Shown here one piece after another: positions 24,781-34,149 of a DNA stretch of 64,000 nucleotides. Positions within the stretch are counted from its first letter, which is position 1, and the number at the start of each line of letters is the position of its first letter. Source of the DNA: Paenibacillus tritici (GTDB lineage: Bacteria; Bacillota; Bacilli; Paenibacillales; Paenibacillaceae); the NCBI RefSeq assembly GCF_013204885.1, contig NZ_JABMKX010000001.1:1-64000 (forward strand), written 5' to 3'. The position numbers and the translations under genes are program-made. The notes under the pieces were generated by a model that was not told where the DNA came from, searched no databases, and was given only the letters and a program-made list of their open reading frames with translations.

Positions 24781-24961
24781 GGATTTTGTACACTTGCTGG
24801 TAGACGTTGGGGCGTTGGTGGGACAGCAGTTGTATAAACAACACTTAATTCAGCAATATTCAGGTAAAGCGATAAAATCCAACATAGCAGATGCCTTTTT
24901 TCCACTTGTTTCGTGAGAATCCTCAGAATCCGAGAAATTAAGATACGTTTGTCCACTTGCT
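24781..24961 (+). repeat. Dispersed repeat R1, copy C (181 bp)
   Basis: The most divergent copy. GGATTTTGTACACTTGCT start, AGCAGTTGTATAAACAACACTTAA block, TTTTTTCCACTTGTTT in the middle and GAAATTAAGATACGTTTGTCC before the last CCACTTGCT. One base is missing compared with the other copies, which breaks the minus-strand reading frame the others share. It lies between the malic enzyme and the kinase-like gene. Confidence 0.85.
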
Positions 24962-25074
24962 TGCCGCTGGGGAGGCCGAGGGGACCTTCGGGGTAAGGCT
25001 GCTTGGTTTAAATATGAGGGACAGCATGGTAAAATATACAAATGGATACAATGATTTTTCATTCAGGAGGGCCT

Positions 25075-25608
25075 ATGTACCGCAGAATTCATATTATGGG
25101 AGCTTCCGGAGCAGGCACGAGTACGCTCGGCCAGGTGCTGGCGGCAAGGCTTCCCCATGTGCATCTGGACAGTGACGATTATTTCTGGGAGCAGAAGTAC
25201 AGTAAGCAAAGTGTTGTAGCAGAACGTCTTAGGAGATTGCGGACGGACCTGGAGCAGCAAGAGCCATGGATTCTATCCGGTGCAGTCTGCGGCTGGGGTG
25301 ATCCGCTGCGTGATATGTTTGATCTGGTGATTTTCCTGTGGATTCCTGAGCAGGTTCGTCTGGAGCGGTTGCGGGCAAGGGAATATGAACGTTACGGGGA
25401 TGAGAGTCTGCCTGGCGGGGATAAATATGAGGAGGTGCAGCAATTCATGGCTTGGGCGGCACTGTACGATTCAGCCGGACCGGAGGTCCGTAGCCGGACG
25501 CTGCATGAGGAATGGATAGCGGGCTTGAAATGTAATCTTGTGCGGCTGGAAGGGGATCTTACGGTGGAGGAACGGGTGAATGCCGTGCTGCAATATATGT
25601 CCGGTTAA
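25075..25608 (+). CDS. P-loop nucleoside kinase-like protein (AAA_18/adenylate kinase group)
   Basis: A 177-residue protein. The N-terminal MYRRIHIMGASGAGTSTLG is a P-loop in which Thr replaces the usual Lys (GASGAGTST), a form seen in a group of shikimate/adenylate-kinase-like proteins. HVHLDSDDYFW and a lid-like ERLRAREYERYG follow. Substrate unknown. ATG 25075 has AGGAGG close upstream; an in-frame ATG at 25042 lacks one. Confidence 0.78.
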   Translation: MYRRIHIMGASGAGTSTLGQVLAARLPHVHLDSDDYFWEQKYSKQSVVAERLRRLRTDLEQQEPWILSGAVCGWGDPLRDMFDLVIFLWIPEQVRLERLRAREYERYGDESLPGGDKYEEVQQFMAWAALYDSAGPEVRSRTLHEEWIAGLKCNLVRLEGDLTVEERVNAVLQYMSG

Positions 25609-25643
25609 CTTCTCCTAATCAACTATAGAAAAGAGGACTGACC

Positions 25644-26081
25644 ATGAAGAAGATGATACGTGCGCTGCTGCTTCCCGGACTCTTGCTTCTGCTGCTTACG
25701 TCCTGCAATACGGAGACGACTCATTTCAACTATACATTCAAAGGTGAGGCCGAAACCTGGTCGGCGGTATATAAGCAGGAGGCCAGCCAGAAGCTGATTA
25801 CTAAACGGGATAAAGTAACCAGTGAAAGCTTCAAGCAATATACATTCAATCTGCATTACAAAGGTGAGCCGTCCGATCTCGAAACGATTAAACAGATGAA
25901 ATATACTTATAAAGGCCGGGGAAGCGGCGGCAGCCAGAATATTGAAGGCCCTGTTCCTATAGGAATGCTGAAAATGGGCGGTTCTGGAAGTGGGACGATA
26001 GAGAGAGAGGACTCCGTCATTAAAGTCACTGTCGAATGGGACGGGAAGAGTGAGGAGTTTGAGCTGAAGAATGAGAAGTAG
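25644..26081 (+). CDS. Putative lipoprotein of unknown function
   Basis: A 145-residue protein with a lipoprotein signal: MKKMIRALLLPGLLLLLLTSC, lipobox LTSC with Cys21. The mature part is about 120 residues, beta-rich, with repeated FNYTFKGE and YTFNLHYKGE and YTYKGRG strands. I know similar small Paenibacillus/Bacillus lipoproteins but no function. AGAGGACTG precedes ATG. It follows the kinase-like gene after 35 bases. Confidence 0.75.
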   Translation: MKKMIRALLLPGLLLLLLTSCNTETTHFNYTFKGEAETWSAVYKQEASQKLITKRDKVTSESFKQYTFNLHYKGEPSDLETIKQMKYTYKGRGSGGSQNIEGPVPIGMLKMGGSGSGTIEREDSVIKVTVEWDGKSEEFELKNEK

Positions 26082-26135
26082 GGGACGGCTGGCAGCAGCG
26101 GTCTCACAACAATAGGAAAGCGGGGCATACCTATC

Positions 26136-26579
26136 ATGATAACAATCGAAGCAATCGGAATAGAATCGCTGGAGGCACTGAACACACTCTATCATGAGTT
26201 AATTGGCGGGCCTACGGACCCGGTGAAGCTGGAGACCGCTTTTCGGACCATCCGGGAGGATGAGCGGTATGTGCTGCTGGGTGCTTTTGTAGACGGGGAA
26301 TTGTTAGGCTCGCTGATGGGGATCGTCTGCCAGGACCTCGTGGGGGATTGCCGTCCGTTCATGGTGATTGAGAATGTCGTAGTCTCCTCCCGCGCACGGC
26401 GGCAAGGTCTCGGCAAAAAGCTGATGACCGCTATTGAAGCGATTGCCCACGATCGGGACTGTTATTACATCATATTCGTGTCAGGGGAGAAGCGGAAGGA
26501 AGCGCATATTTTCTATGAGGCTATGGGGTATAGAGAGGAGCAGGTGGAGGGATACCGGAAGCATTTAAGCTCGCATTAG
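26136..26579 (+). CDS. GNAT family N-acetyltransferase
   Basis: A 147-residue GNAT protein. The acetyl-CoA loop is in VVSSRARRQGLGKKLMTAIE near residue 84, with the preceding strand FMVIENVVV and the C-terminal FYEAMGYREE strand-helix. Acceptor unknown. It follows the lipoprotein gene and is closed by a hairpin terminator. Confidence 0.88.
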   Translation: MITIEAIGIESLEALNTLYHELIGGPTDPVKLETAFRTIREDERYVLLGAFVDGELLGSLMGIVCQDLVGDCRPFMVIENVVVSSRARRQGLGKKLMTAIEAIAHDRDCYYIIFVSGEKRKEAHIFYEAMGYREEQVEGYRKHLSSH

Positions 26580-26601
26580 GGTAAATACAAGTTGCACCAA
26601 C

Positions 26602-26636
26602 AAGAGCAGGGAACTTCTCCCTACTCTTATTTTTAG
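26602..26636 (+). terminator. Terminator after GNAT gene
   Basis: AAGAGCAGGGA-ACT-TCTCCCTACTCTT hairpin followed by ATTTTTAG. Confidence 0.8.
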
Positions 26637-26721
26637 TTTGACCATCCTGATGATAGCGCTTTATAATCCGTTCATGAGTGGCTGGACCGGCGGTCATAAC
26701 TACAGAAGGCGGGGGACAACT

Positions 26722-28296
26722 GTGAATCAAATATGCAAGGTACTGATTGTGGACGACGAAATTCTGGTCCGGCAAGGGATTAAATATGTGCTGGACTGGG
26801 AACACGAAGGGTTTCAGATTGTAGGTGAGGCGGCGAACGGACGGGAAGCGCTGAATCTGCTGCCGGCCCTGCGGCCGCATATCATCATTACCGATATAGT
26901 GATGCCGGTGATGGACGGCGAGGAATTAACACGCCTGGTGAAGCGGGATTATCCGGCGACTGAGGTGATTGTGCTGAGCAGCTTCAGCGAGTTCCATTAT
27001 GTGCGCTCCACGTTCCAGAACGGGGTGGCAGATTATATACTGAAGCCGAAGCTGGAAGCCGGGGCACTTTTGCAGGTGCTCCACACAACCCGGGACCGCA
27101 TCCCGGAACTCAGCACGGCGGGAACGCAGGCAGATACGGCACCGCAGCCACTGGATGCCCTGCTCGGCCGGATGATCTCCGGTTACCGGCTGCAGCCGGA
27201 GAGCGAAGAGTACGTGAAGCAGCAGTTTCCGCATGGCTCCTTCGCGCTCCTCGGCTGGGAGACTGTGCAGATGGCGGAGGGCGGCAATCCAGTCGCCTCC
27301 CCGGGCACCACTCTCACCACTGCTATAACCGGGGAGCTGGAACGCAGTGTTCCGGGATTGGTGCAGTGTGTGATCCCAGGCACAGAGCCGGGCGCAATGC
27401 TCATGCTGATCAATCTGCAGGAGGCCCGGCGGCCGCAGCTGCTGGAGGCGGTACACCGGTTGGCCGATACTCTCGCCGGGCAAGAACCGGAGCTGCGTCT
27501 GACGCTTAGCCGGATGTTCGGTTCGCTCAGCGAACTGGCGGCTGTTCGGCAGGAGACTGTGCAGAGGCTGCAGCAGTACCGCTTTTTCAAGCCGGACCAG
27601 GTCCTGCTGGTATATGGGGAGCTGCCGGAGCGTGAAGCCGACCTGCTGCCGAAGTTCAATCTGACCCACTTCACCGAGCAGCTGAAGCGTCAGCAACTGG
27701 AGGAAGCCTTCGGTGACCTGCGTCAGTACGTAGAGGCACTTAGCGGGCAGAACGATGGAGATGTGTTCCAGTTCAAGTCCTTCCTGGGCAACATCGTCTT
27801 CAATGTCACGAATCAGTTCAGCCATCTGCGGGAGCTGGAGGAGGGGAAATACAGTCTGTTCCGGGCCATAGACGAGGCGGGTTCTGCGGATCAGGCGGTA
27901 CGGATTCTGGATAATTATCTGGCCCGCATTATGGAGCTGACTTCATCGGCAGCGGCTGCGCCGGGCAGCAATGCCAGTATGACCAAGCTGCTTCAGTACA
28001 TAGAGGAGCATTATGCTGAGCCGCTGACCCTTACCGAGCTGGCCCGTCATTTTCATTTCAACCCTTCGTACCTGTCGAGTCTGTTCACGGCCTACAATCA
28101 GGAGGGCTTCAAGGAGCATCTCAACACGATCCGCACGGGCAAGGCGGCAGAGCTGCTGCGGGCAGGCGAAGCACCGATATCAGAGATTAGCAGCATGGTC
28201 GGGTACGGGGATCACAGCTATTTTTGCAAAGTGTTCAAGAAGTATACCGGCTTGTCCCCGAGCGGCTACCGGCGTCAGCATTACGGGCAGGTGTAG
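26722..28296 (+). CDS. Response regulator with AraC HTH (YesN-like)
   Basis: A 524-residue regulator. Receiver domain at 1-120 with Asp58 in IIITDIVMPVMDG and an LKP switch Lys (YILKPKL); a long middle region; and an AraC-type double HTH over the last 100 residues (EPLTLTELARHFHFNPSYLSSLF, then ISEISSMVGYGDHSYFCKVFKKYTG). GTG 26722 gives a receiver starting VNQICKVLIVDDE and has GGGGG upstream. It lies five bases before the kinase gene and presumably activates the sugar ABC importer 2 kb downstream. Confidence 0.93.
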   Translation: MNQICKVLIVDDEILVRQGIKYVLDWEHEGFQIVGEAANGREALNLLPALRPHIIITDIVMPVMDGEELTRLVKRDYPATEVIVLSSFSEFHYVRSTFQNGVADYILKPKLEAGALLQVLHTTRDRIPELSTAGTQADTAPQPLDALLGRMISGYRLQPESEEYVKQQFPHGSFALLGWETVQMAEGGNPVASPGTTLTTAITGELERSVPGLVQCVIPGTEPGAMLMLINLQEARRPQLLEAVHRLADTLAGQEPELRLTLSRMFGSLSELAAVRQETVQRLQQYRFFKPDQVLLVYGELPEREADLLPKFNLTHFTEQLKRQQLEEAFGDLRQYVEALSGQNDGDVFQFKSFLGNIVFNVTNQFSHLRELEEGKYSLFRAIDEAGSADQAVRILDNYLARIMELTSSAAAAPGSNASMTKLLQYIEEHYAEPLTLTELARHFHFNPSYLSSLFTAYNQEGFKEHLNTIRTGKAAELLRAGEAPISEISSMVGYGDHSYFCKVFKKYTGLSPSGYRRQHYGQV

Positions 28297-28301
28297 AGGC
28301 G

Positions 28302-30083
28302 ATGCGCAGCGTGTGGGAACGTTTCAAATTTCACAGCCTGTTCATCAAAATCTTCATCGTCATGCTGATCAGCATCATCGCTGTAGCGATCGCTTCCTCC
28401 TGGACCACCGTCCGCATGTCGGAGAGGCTGTTCATGAATACCTTCAGTATTACGAATTCCAAGGTGATCAGCCAGATCAAGGCGAGCTTTGAAGCTTTTC
28501 ACTATTCGGTCGTTACGGCGACTAACAATACCCAGCTCAGCGGCACGATCAAGACCTTCCTGACTGAAAAGGACTCGAACTCCCTGGGGATGCTGCGGAC
28601 CTATTACAACATGACCTCACAGATGAAGAAGATTCAGTCTACCCTCGATGCCTACCAGGTCGGGGTCAAGATTATGGGCAAAAACGGCCGCAGCTACTCC
28701 ACCAATACGAACAATCTGCTAATGAGCGACCCGGAGCTTCAGCAGCATGAGCTGACACGCAATACGCTCGCCGAACCCAAACGGCTGATGTATCAATACT
28801 ATGAGGAGACGGTGCCGGATTCGCCGCTGAAGGAAGCAGTCATCGTAGGCAGTAAAGCGCTAATGGAGCGGACAACGGGCGATATTTACGGGACGCTCTA
28901 TTTTACGATTCATGAACAAGATTTCCGGTCCTTCTATGGGAGCTTTGTCAGTACCGGGAACGATGTGGCGATCCTGAATAAGCAGGGGATGATTGTGTCC
29001 AGTAACCGCAGTGACCTGATGGGCCAGCAGGCGGCGGACGTATTGCAGGTGGCAAAGGAGATTGAGGAGCAGCAGCTTGCTTATCAGAATATTGATTTTC
29101 GCGGGACAGATTCGATTCTGATTGCGGATTACCTGCCGTCTTATGATTTCTATATTGTGAACCTGATTGATAAGCAAACCGCCCTCGGCCAGATGGTCAA
29201 CGGTAAAATGGTGGTGCTGTTCTGCTCCGTTATCGTTATCGTGGCCCTGATCGTGGTCTTTCTGATCTTCAGAAGGCTGACCCGGTCGCTAACGCTGCTT
29301 ACCCGGCAGATGTCCAAGATCACCCAGCGTAACTTCCACAACTACATCACGGTGACGGGGAGCTTTGAATTTCAGGAGCTGGGACATGCCTATAACTATA
29401 TGCTGGACGAGCTGAATGAGTATGTGGAGAAGCTGGTGGAGACGCAGAAGGAGCAGCGGAATGCGGAGCTTGCGGCCCTGCAGCATCAGATTAACCCGCA
29501 TTTTCTGTACAATACGCTGGCCTCGGTGAACTTCCTGGTGCAGCAGGGCAGTCAGGAGAAGGCGGTCCATACGATCCATGCCCTGATCTCGATGCTGCAG
29601 AATGCGCTGAGCAATGTCAATGAGAGCATTACCGTGGCCCAGGAGCTGGAGAATCTCAAGTCCTATGTGTTCATCAACCATGTGCGCTACGGCGAGCGGA
29701 TCAGGGTGAATTTCTTCATCGCCCCGGACTGTATGGAATTCCATCTGCCGAAGCTGATTATTCAGCCGTTTATTGAGAATGCCTTCTTCCATGCGTTTAC
29801 GTACAAAAGCGGAGGATATATCCATATCCTCATCTCCCAGGATGCCGGATCTCTGCTCTGCGAGGTGGTCGACAACGGAGACGGTATGGACACCGGAGAA
29901 GCGGAGCTGAAGGTATCCGGGCCTGCGGGCAAACGCCAGCTTTTTACCGGAATCGGCATCAAAAACGTGCATGACCGGCTGGTGCTGATGTACGGCGAAG
30001 AGTATGGGATCACGATTAAGAGTACGCCGGGCGAGGGAACGGCCATCCGAATCCGGCTGCCGCTGATCACGGGACAAAATTAA
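28302..30083 (+). CDS. YesM-like sensor histidine kinase
   Basis: A 593-residue membrane kinase: one helix near 15-40, an extracytoplasmic sensor domain (about 45-300), a second helix near 305-325, HAMP, then a His_kinase domain whose phosphorylated His is in ALQHQINPHFLYNTLASVN near 425, and a HATPase with DNGDGMD and GIGIKNVHDRL. This family senses sugars or envelope signals together with ABC importers in Paenibacillus. ATG 28302 is preferred over an earlier in-frame start overlapping the regulator. Coupled to the YesN-like gene. Confidence 0.92.
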   Translation: MRSVWERFKFHSLFIKIFIVMLISIIAVAIASSWTTVRMSERLFMNTFSITNSKVISQIKASFEAFHYSVVTATNNTQLSGTIKTFLTEKDSNSLGMLRTYYNMTSQMKKIQSTLDAYQVGVKIMGKNGRSYSTNTNNLLMSDPELQQHELTRNTLAEPKRLMYQYYEETVPDSPLKEAVIVGSKALMERTTGDIYGTLYFTIHEQDFRSFYGSFVSTGNDVAILNKQGMIVSSNRSDLMGQQAADVLQVAKEIEEQQLAYQNIDFRGTDSILIADYLPSYDFYIVNLIDKQTALGQMVNGKMVVLFCSVIVIVALIVVFLIFRRLTRSLTLLTRQMSKITQRNFHNYITVTGSFEFQELGHAYNYMLDELNEYVEKLVETQKEQRNAELAALQHQINPHFLYNTLASVNFLVQQGSQEKAVHTIHALISMLQNALSNVNESITVAQELENLKSYVFINHVRYGERIRVNFFIAPDCMEFHLPKLIIQPFIENAFFHAFTYKSGGYIHILISQDAGSLLCEVVDNGDGMDTGEAELKVSGPAGKRQLFTGIGIKNVHDRLVLMYGEEYGITIKSTPGEGTAIRIRLPLITGQN

Positions 30084-30116
30084 TACCATTATCCAAAAAA
30101 AGAACAAACGGCCAAT

Positions 30117-30223
30117 AGGTAGCGCTTACAATCAGGCGATAAAATGACCAATCCCCATAAAGTAAGTTCTAACGGCTCCCCGGAGGCGGGTGATAAGATT
30201 ACTTATGTAAATAAGCGCTTACA
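30117..30223. promoter_or_regulatory. Two cre-like operators before sugar importer
   Basis: AGGTAGCGCTTACA (30117-30130) and AATAAGCGCTTACA (30210-30223), read on the minus strand as TGTAAGCGCTnnnn, each match the CcpA cre consensus TGWAANCGNTNWCA at all but two bases. Both lie between the kinase stop and the binding-protein start, so catabolite repression of the importer is plausible. They could equally bind another LacI-type repressor. Confidence 0.55.
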
Positions 30224-30267
30224 TGACAGCGGAACACATAAAAGCGCATCAAAGGGGAGGATTACAA

Positions 30268-31602
30268 ATGAAAAAAGGCTTTGCGTTAATCCTGATTTGT
30301 ATGCTTTTGCTCACGGCTTGCAGCTCGAACTCGGGTTCCAAGAATTCCGGCAGCCCAGCGAATACAGGGAAGACAGAGAAGACTGAGAATACAGAAGCTA
30401 CGGAGCCTGCACAGGCGAAGGAAATTACGATCTGGGCATGGGACCCGGCCTTCAATATTGCGGCGCTGGAAGTGGCCAAGGCAGAATATGCCAAGACCAA
30501 CCCGGATGTGAAAATTAACATTGTAGAGTATGCACAGGCTGATATTATCCAGAAGCTGAACACGGGGCTGAACTCCGGAACGACCAAAGGTCTGCCGAAT
30601 ATCGTGCTGATCGAAGATTACCGTTCCCAGAGCTTCCTGCAATCGTACAAGGATTCCTTCTACGATCTGAGCAGCAGCATCAAAGGCACGGACTTCGCGG
30701 ATTACAAAAGCGGGCCGACCAGCCTGGACGGCAAGCAGTACGGAATTCCTTTTGACTCCGGCGTAACCGGCTTGTATGTCAGAACGGACTATCTGGAGCA
30801 AGCAGGCTACAAGCCAGCTGATCTGCAGGATATCGACTGGAAGAAATATATTGAAATCGGCAAGGCCGTGAAGGACAAAACCGGCAAAGCGCTGATTACG
30901 CTGGACCCGAACGACCTCGGACTGATCCGGGTCATGATTCAATCCGCAGGCGAATGGTATCTGAAGGAAGATGGCAAGACGCCGAATATTGCCGGGAATG
31001 CCCCGCTTAAGGAAGCTTTTGAAACCTACAAAGAGCTGACCGATTCGAATGTCGCCAAGGTTCACGCGGACTGGAGCCAATTCGTTGCAGCGCTGAACAG
31101 CGGTGATGTGGCCTCCGTACCGACAGGCAACTGGATTACCCCTTCGATTACGGCTGAAGCGTCCCAGTCCGGCAAGTGGGCCATCGCCCCGCTTCCGAAG
31201 CTGACCGTGAATAAATCGGTTCATGCCTCGAATCTCGGCGGAAGCTCCTGGTATGTGATGAATGTGGACGGCAAGGAGACGGCTGCGGACTTCATGGCTA
31301 AGACCTTCGGCTCGAATGTGGAGATGTATCAGAAGCTGCTGACAGATATCGGTGTTATCGGCACCTTCAAGGCGGCTGCGGGCGGAGAGGCTTACAGCCA
31401 GGCCAATGAATTCTTCAGCGGCCAGAAGATCGTATCGGATTTCGCTGCCTGGACGGAGCAGATTCCAAGCGTCAATTATGGTATCAACACCTATGCAATT
31501 GAAGACATCCTGATTGTAGAGATGCAGAATTACCTCAACGGCAAGGATATTGACAGTGTGCTGAGCGATGCCCAGACCCAGGCCGAATCACAGATTAAAT
31601 AA
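30268..31602 (+). CDS. Sugar ABC transporter substrate-binding lipoprotein
   Basis: A 444-residue cluster-B solute-binding protein. Lipobox LLTAC (Cys18), a Ser/Asn/Gly/Lys/Thr-rich linker, then the SBP_bac_1 fold with ITIWAWDPAF, GLPNIVLIEDYRS and KQYGIPFDSGVTGLYVRTDYLEQAGY. It captures a carbohydrate outside the membrane for the two permeases downstream. ATG 30268 is supported by GGGGAGG. The ligand cannot be read; nearby genes give no strong hint. Confidence 0.93.
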   Translation: MKKGFALILICMLLLTACSSNSGSKNSGSPANTGKTEKTENTEATEPAQAKEITIWAWDPAFNIAALEVAKAEYAKTNPDVKINIVEYAQADIIQKLNTGLNSGTTKGLPNIVLIEDYRSQSFLQSYKDSFYDLSSSIKGTDFADYKSGPTSLDGKQYGIPFDSGVTGLYVRTDYLEQAGYKPADLQDIDWKKYIEIGKAVKDKTGKALITLDPNDLGLIRVMIQSAGEWYLKEDGKTPNIAGNAPLKEAFETYKELTDSNVAKVHADWSQFVAALNSGDVASVPTGNWITPSITAEASQSGKWAIAPLPKLTVNKSVHASNLGGSSWYVMNVDGKETAADFMAKTFGSNVEMYQKLLTDIGVIGTFKAAAGGEAYSQANEFFSGQKIVSDFAAWTEQIPSVNYGINTYAIEDILIVEMQNYLNGKDIDSVLSDAQTQAESQIK

Positions 31603-31619
31603 CTGAGCAATGCACACAG

Positions 31620-31690
31620 GTAGACCTCGGGTGTGGCCTGCAGCTTCCGGGAGTTCAGGAGGCGGGCGGCGCCCGGGGTTTATTTTAAAT
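31620..31690 (+). terminator. Intercistronic hairpin between binding protein and permeases
   Basis: ACCTCGGGTG pairs with CGCCCGGGGT across a long loop and is followed by TTATTTTA. Such partial terminators typically leave more message for the binding protein than for the permeases. Confidence 0.65.
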
Positions 31691-31713
31691 GATAAGGAAA
31701 GGACTGGGCAGCT

Positions 31714-32610
31714 GTGCATCAAACAAATTCCAAACTTAGGTTCCGCACCAAAAGCGTGTTGACCGGATGGTCCTTCGTCCTGCTTGCGGTCATTCTGATC
31801 TTCGTCTTCTATTTCTATCCGATGCTTCAAGCGCTGATTCTATCGTTCCAGACGGGAACGGGCAGCAATCTGACGTTCACCGGATTCGACAACTACACAC
31901 GGCTTCTGTCTGACCAGACGTTCATCACCTCGGTCAAGAACACCTTCATCTATCTGCTCGTTCAGGTGCCGCTGATGATCATACTGGCACTGTTTATCTC
32001 GGTGCTGCTGAATGACAGCAAGCTGAGATTCAAGGGGTTTTTCCGGACGGCGATCTTCCTGCCCTGTGTAACTTCACTGGTTGCGTATTCAGTGGTATTC
32101 AAGTATTTATTCGCCGGCAATGGCCTGGTCAATACCATGCTGCTGAAGCTGCATCTGGTCAGTGCCCCGATTGAATGGATCACCGATCCGTTCTGGGCCA
32201 AAATCACCATTATCATAGCGATCACGTGGCGCTGGACGGGCTACAACATGATTTTTTACCTGTCCGCCCTGCAAAATATTGACCATTCCATCTACGAGGC
32301 CGCCAGAATTGATGGGGCTTCGGCATCACGCCAGTTCTTCGGAATTACGGTTCCGCTGCTGAAGCCGATCATCCTGTTTACCTCGATTACGTCAACCATC
32401 GGTACGCTGCAGCTGTTCGATGAGGTCATGAATATTACGAAGGGCGGCCCGGGCAATGCGACCCAGACGATCTCCCAGTACATTTATAATTTGTCGTTCA
32501 AATATTCAGCGGACTTCGGCTATGCAGCCACCGTATCATACTCGATCGTGATTATGATTGCGCTGCTGTCGGTCATCCAGTTCAAAGTGGCAGGTGATAA
32601 AAATGGCTAA
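31714..32610 (+). CDS. Sugar ABC transporter permease (MalF/UgpA type)
   Basis: A 298-residue permease with six membrane helices and the EAA loop YEAARIDGASASRQFFGITVPLLKP near 190-215 that docks the ATPase. It starts with GTG at 31714. It overlaps the second permease by eight bases. No ATPase gene is in the operon, as is usual for Paenibacillus importers, which share an MsmX-type ATPase encoded elsewhere. Confidence 0.93.
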   Translation: MHQTNSKLRFRTKSVLTGWSFVLLAVILIFVFYFYPMLQALILSFQTGTGSNLTFTGFDNYTRLLSDQTFITSVKNTFIYLLVQVPLMIILALFISVLLNDSKLRFKGFFRTAIFLPCVTSLVAYSVVFKYLFAGNGLVNTMLLKLHLVSAPIEWITDPFWAKITIIIAITWRWTGYNMIFYLSALQNIDHSIYEAARIDGASASRQFFGITVPLLKPIILFTSITSTIGTLQLFDEVMNITKGGPGNATQTISQYIYNLSFKYSADFGYAATVSYSIVIMIALLSVIQFKVAGDKNG

Positions 32611-33427
32611 AAGCAAACGTTTCTTCATGTACCTGTTCCTTAGCATCGCGGCCATTGTCTCAATCTTTCCATTCCTGTGGATGGTGGTCAGCTCCACGAA
32701 TAAGTCGGTGGATGTCACCCGCGGGCGGCTGCTGCCGGGTACCCATCTGCTGGAGAATCTGCGCAAGCTGCTGGATACCACAGACCTGCAGTTATCCCTG
32801 ATCAATTCGGCAAAAATCTCGGTGACCACCACGCTGCTGGCCCTGCTGATCGCCTCGCTGGCCGGGTACGGCTTCGAGGTCTTCCGCAGCCGCTCGAAGG
32901 ACATCGTATTCAACATTCTGCTGCTGTCGATGATGATCCCGTTCGCCGCACTGATGATTCCGCTCTACCGGATGTTCGGGCAAATCTCCAATGTGTTCCC
33001 GTGGATGGGCATTGATACGATGACTTCGGTTATTCTGCCAACAGTGACTACGGCGTTCCTGATCTTCTTCTTCCGGCAGAGCACGAAGATGTTCCCGAAG
33101 GAGCTGCTGGAGGCCGGACGGATGGATGGGCTAAGTGAGCTGGGGATCTTCCTGCGGATCTATCTGCCGACCATGAAAACCACTTACGCCGCCGGAGCGA
33201 TCATCACCTTCATGTCCAGCTGGAACAATTATCTCTGGCCGCTGATTGTCCTGCAGACGCCGCAGACGAAGACGATGCCGCTGCTGATCTCCACACTCGG
33301 CTCGGGCTACGCCCCGGATTACGGCATGATCATGATTGCGATCGTGATCGGCACGATCCCGACGGCGTTAGTGTTCTTTGTGATGCAGAAGCAGTTTGTG
33401 GCTGGGATGATAGGGTCGGTGAAGTGA
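32603..33427 (+). CDS. Sugar ABC transporter permease (MalG/UgpE type)
   Basis: A 274-residue permease with six helices and the EAA loop KELLEAGRMDGLSELGIFLRIYLPTMKT near 165-192. ATG 32603 lies inside the end of the first permease gene, giving translational coupling; an earlier in-frame start at 32558 would give a non-hydrophobic Cys/Ser-rich extension and is rejected. Last gene of the importer operon; R2 copy 3 follows in inverted orientation. Confidence 0.93.
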   Translation: MAKSKRFFMYLFLSIAAIVSIFPFLWMVVSSTNKSVDVTRGRLLPGTHLLENLRKLLDTTDLQLSLINSAKISVTTTLLALLIASLAGYGFEVFRSRSKDIVFNILLLSMMIPFAALMIPLYRMFGQISNVFPWMGIDTMTSVILPTVTTAFLIFFFRQSTKMFPKELLEAGRMDGLSELGIFLRIYLPTMKTTYAAGAIITFMSSWNNYLWPLIVLQTPQTKTMPLLISTLGSGYAPDYGMIMIAIVIGTIPTALVFFVMQKQFVAGMIGSVK

Positions 33428-33472
33428 ACTAGAGATTTTCAGGTTTGGGAATCGTCGTGGCTACAGAGATCG

Positions 33473-33577
33473 TTTGGACTTTCGGCCGCTGTTGTCTCCA
33501 GATTTCTTGATTTATGCCGCTATTAGCGGGTGAAATCCGGAGACAAAGGCGGACGCTATTGCTCCTACAGTTCCAAA
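33473..33577 (-). repeat. Dispersed repeat R2, copy 3 (105-bp core, inverted)
   Basis: On the minus strand the core runs TTTGGAACTGTAGGAGC to TCCAAA, the same length (105 bp) as copies 1 and 2. The central stem reads GTCTCCGGATTTC with GAAATCTGGAGAC, while copies 1 and 2 have GTCACC with GGTGAC, a compensated base pair. The apical hairpin is CCGC-TAATA-GCGG. Homology outside the core is weak, unlike copies 1 and 2. Confidence 0.85.
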
Positions 33578-33669
33578 CATCTCTTCCGCCACTCCTCCCA
33601 AAATGGGAAGGACTCAAGTTCAATTCATGTGGGGGTGTGGGCAGGAGGAAAACCAATAAGGCTACCGTA

Positions 33670-33704
33670 TTGACATATCGCAAATGATCAATATAATAAA
33701 AATT
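33670..33704 (+). promoter_or_regulatory. arsR-type promoter giving a leaderless message
   Basis: TTGACA at 33670-33675 and TATAAT at 33692-33697 are separated by 16 bases. Transcription would start near 33704, directly at ATG 33705, and no Shine-Dalgarno sequence precedes that ATG. GACATATCGC at 33672-33681 is the reverse complement of GCGATATGTC at 34073-34082 before the MFS gene, a likely shared operator. Confidence 0.7.
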
Positions 33705-34007
33705 ATGAATCCAATTGATGCATTTAAGGCGCTATCGAATGAATCTAGGTTACAGATCTTACAATGGCTCAAAGAGCCATATGTTCATTTTAAGCCCCAT
33801 GAAGGAGTGGATATGGAGGAGATTGGGGTTTGTGTAAGTCAAATAACCGACAAGCTAAACATGACTCAGTCAACGGCTTCTCAATATCTTACGATGCTGC
33901 AGCGGGCAGGGTTGATCACAACCAAACGTATAGGCAAATTTACTTATTATCAGAGAGACGAGGAAGCCATACGTAAGTTGGCCCATTATACGATGAGTGA
34001 TATGTAA
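33705..34007 (+). CDS. ArsR-family winged-helix repressor
   Basis: A 100-residue ArsR/SmtB-type regulator. MNPIDAFKALSNESRLQILQWL opening, the recognition helix in NMTQSTASQYLTMLQRAGLITTKRIG and the wing FTYYQRD. No CxC metal site is visible; a lone Cys lies in GVCVSQI. ATG 33705 fits the family start; ATG 33684 would lie upstream of the predicted -10 box. It sits with an MFS gene in AT-rich DNA unlike its neighbours and probably represses both genes. Confidence 0.85.
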   Translation: MNPIDAFKALSNESRLQILQWLKEPYVHFKPHEGVDMEEIGVCVSQITDKLNMTQSTASQYLTMLQRAGLITTKRIGKFTYYQRDEEAIRKLAHYTMSDM

Positions 34008-34061
34008 GAGAGATAAAACTGAGTTCTTTACCCGGAATTTGGCTTTATCTTGGTATTACAA

Positions 34062-34113
34062 ATCGACAATTCGCGATATGTCTTTTTTTACTTATCATAT
34101 CGACAATTCGCGA
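34062..34113 (+). promoter_or_regulatory. Two direct operator repeats before MFS gene
   Basis: ATCGACAATTCGCGA occurs exactly at 34062-34076 and 34099-34113, 37 bases apart, in AT-rich DNA ending 36 bases before the MFS start codon. A TATATT near 34120 could be the -10 element. These are the best candidates for sites of the ArsR-type protein upstream. Confidence 0.65.
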
Positions 34114-34149
34114 ATTATATATATTAAAACAAAGGAGTTGTATTATTTT

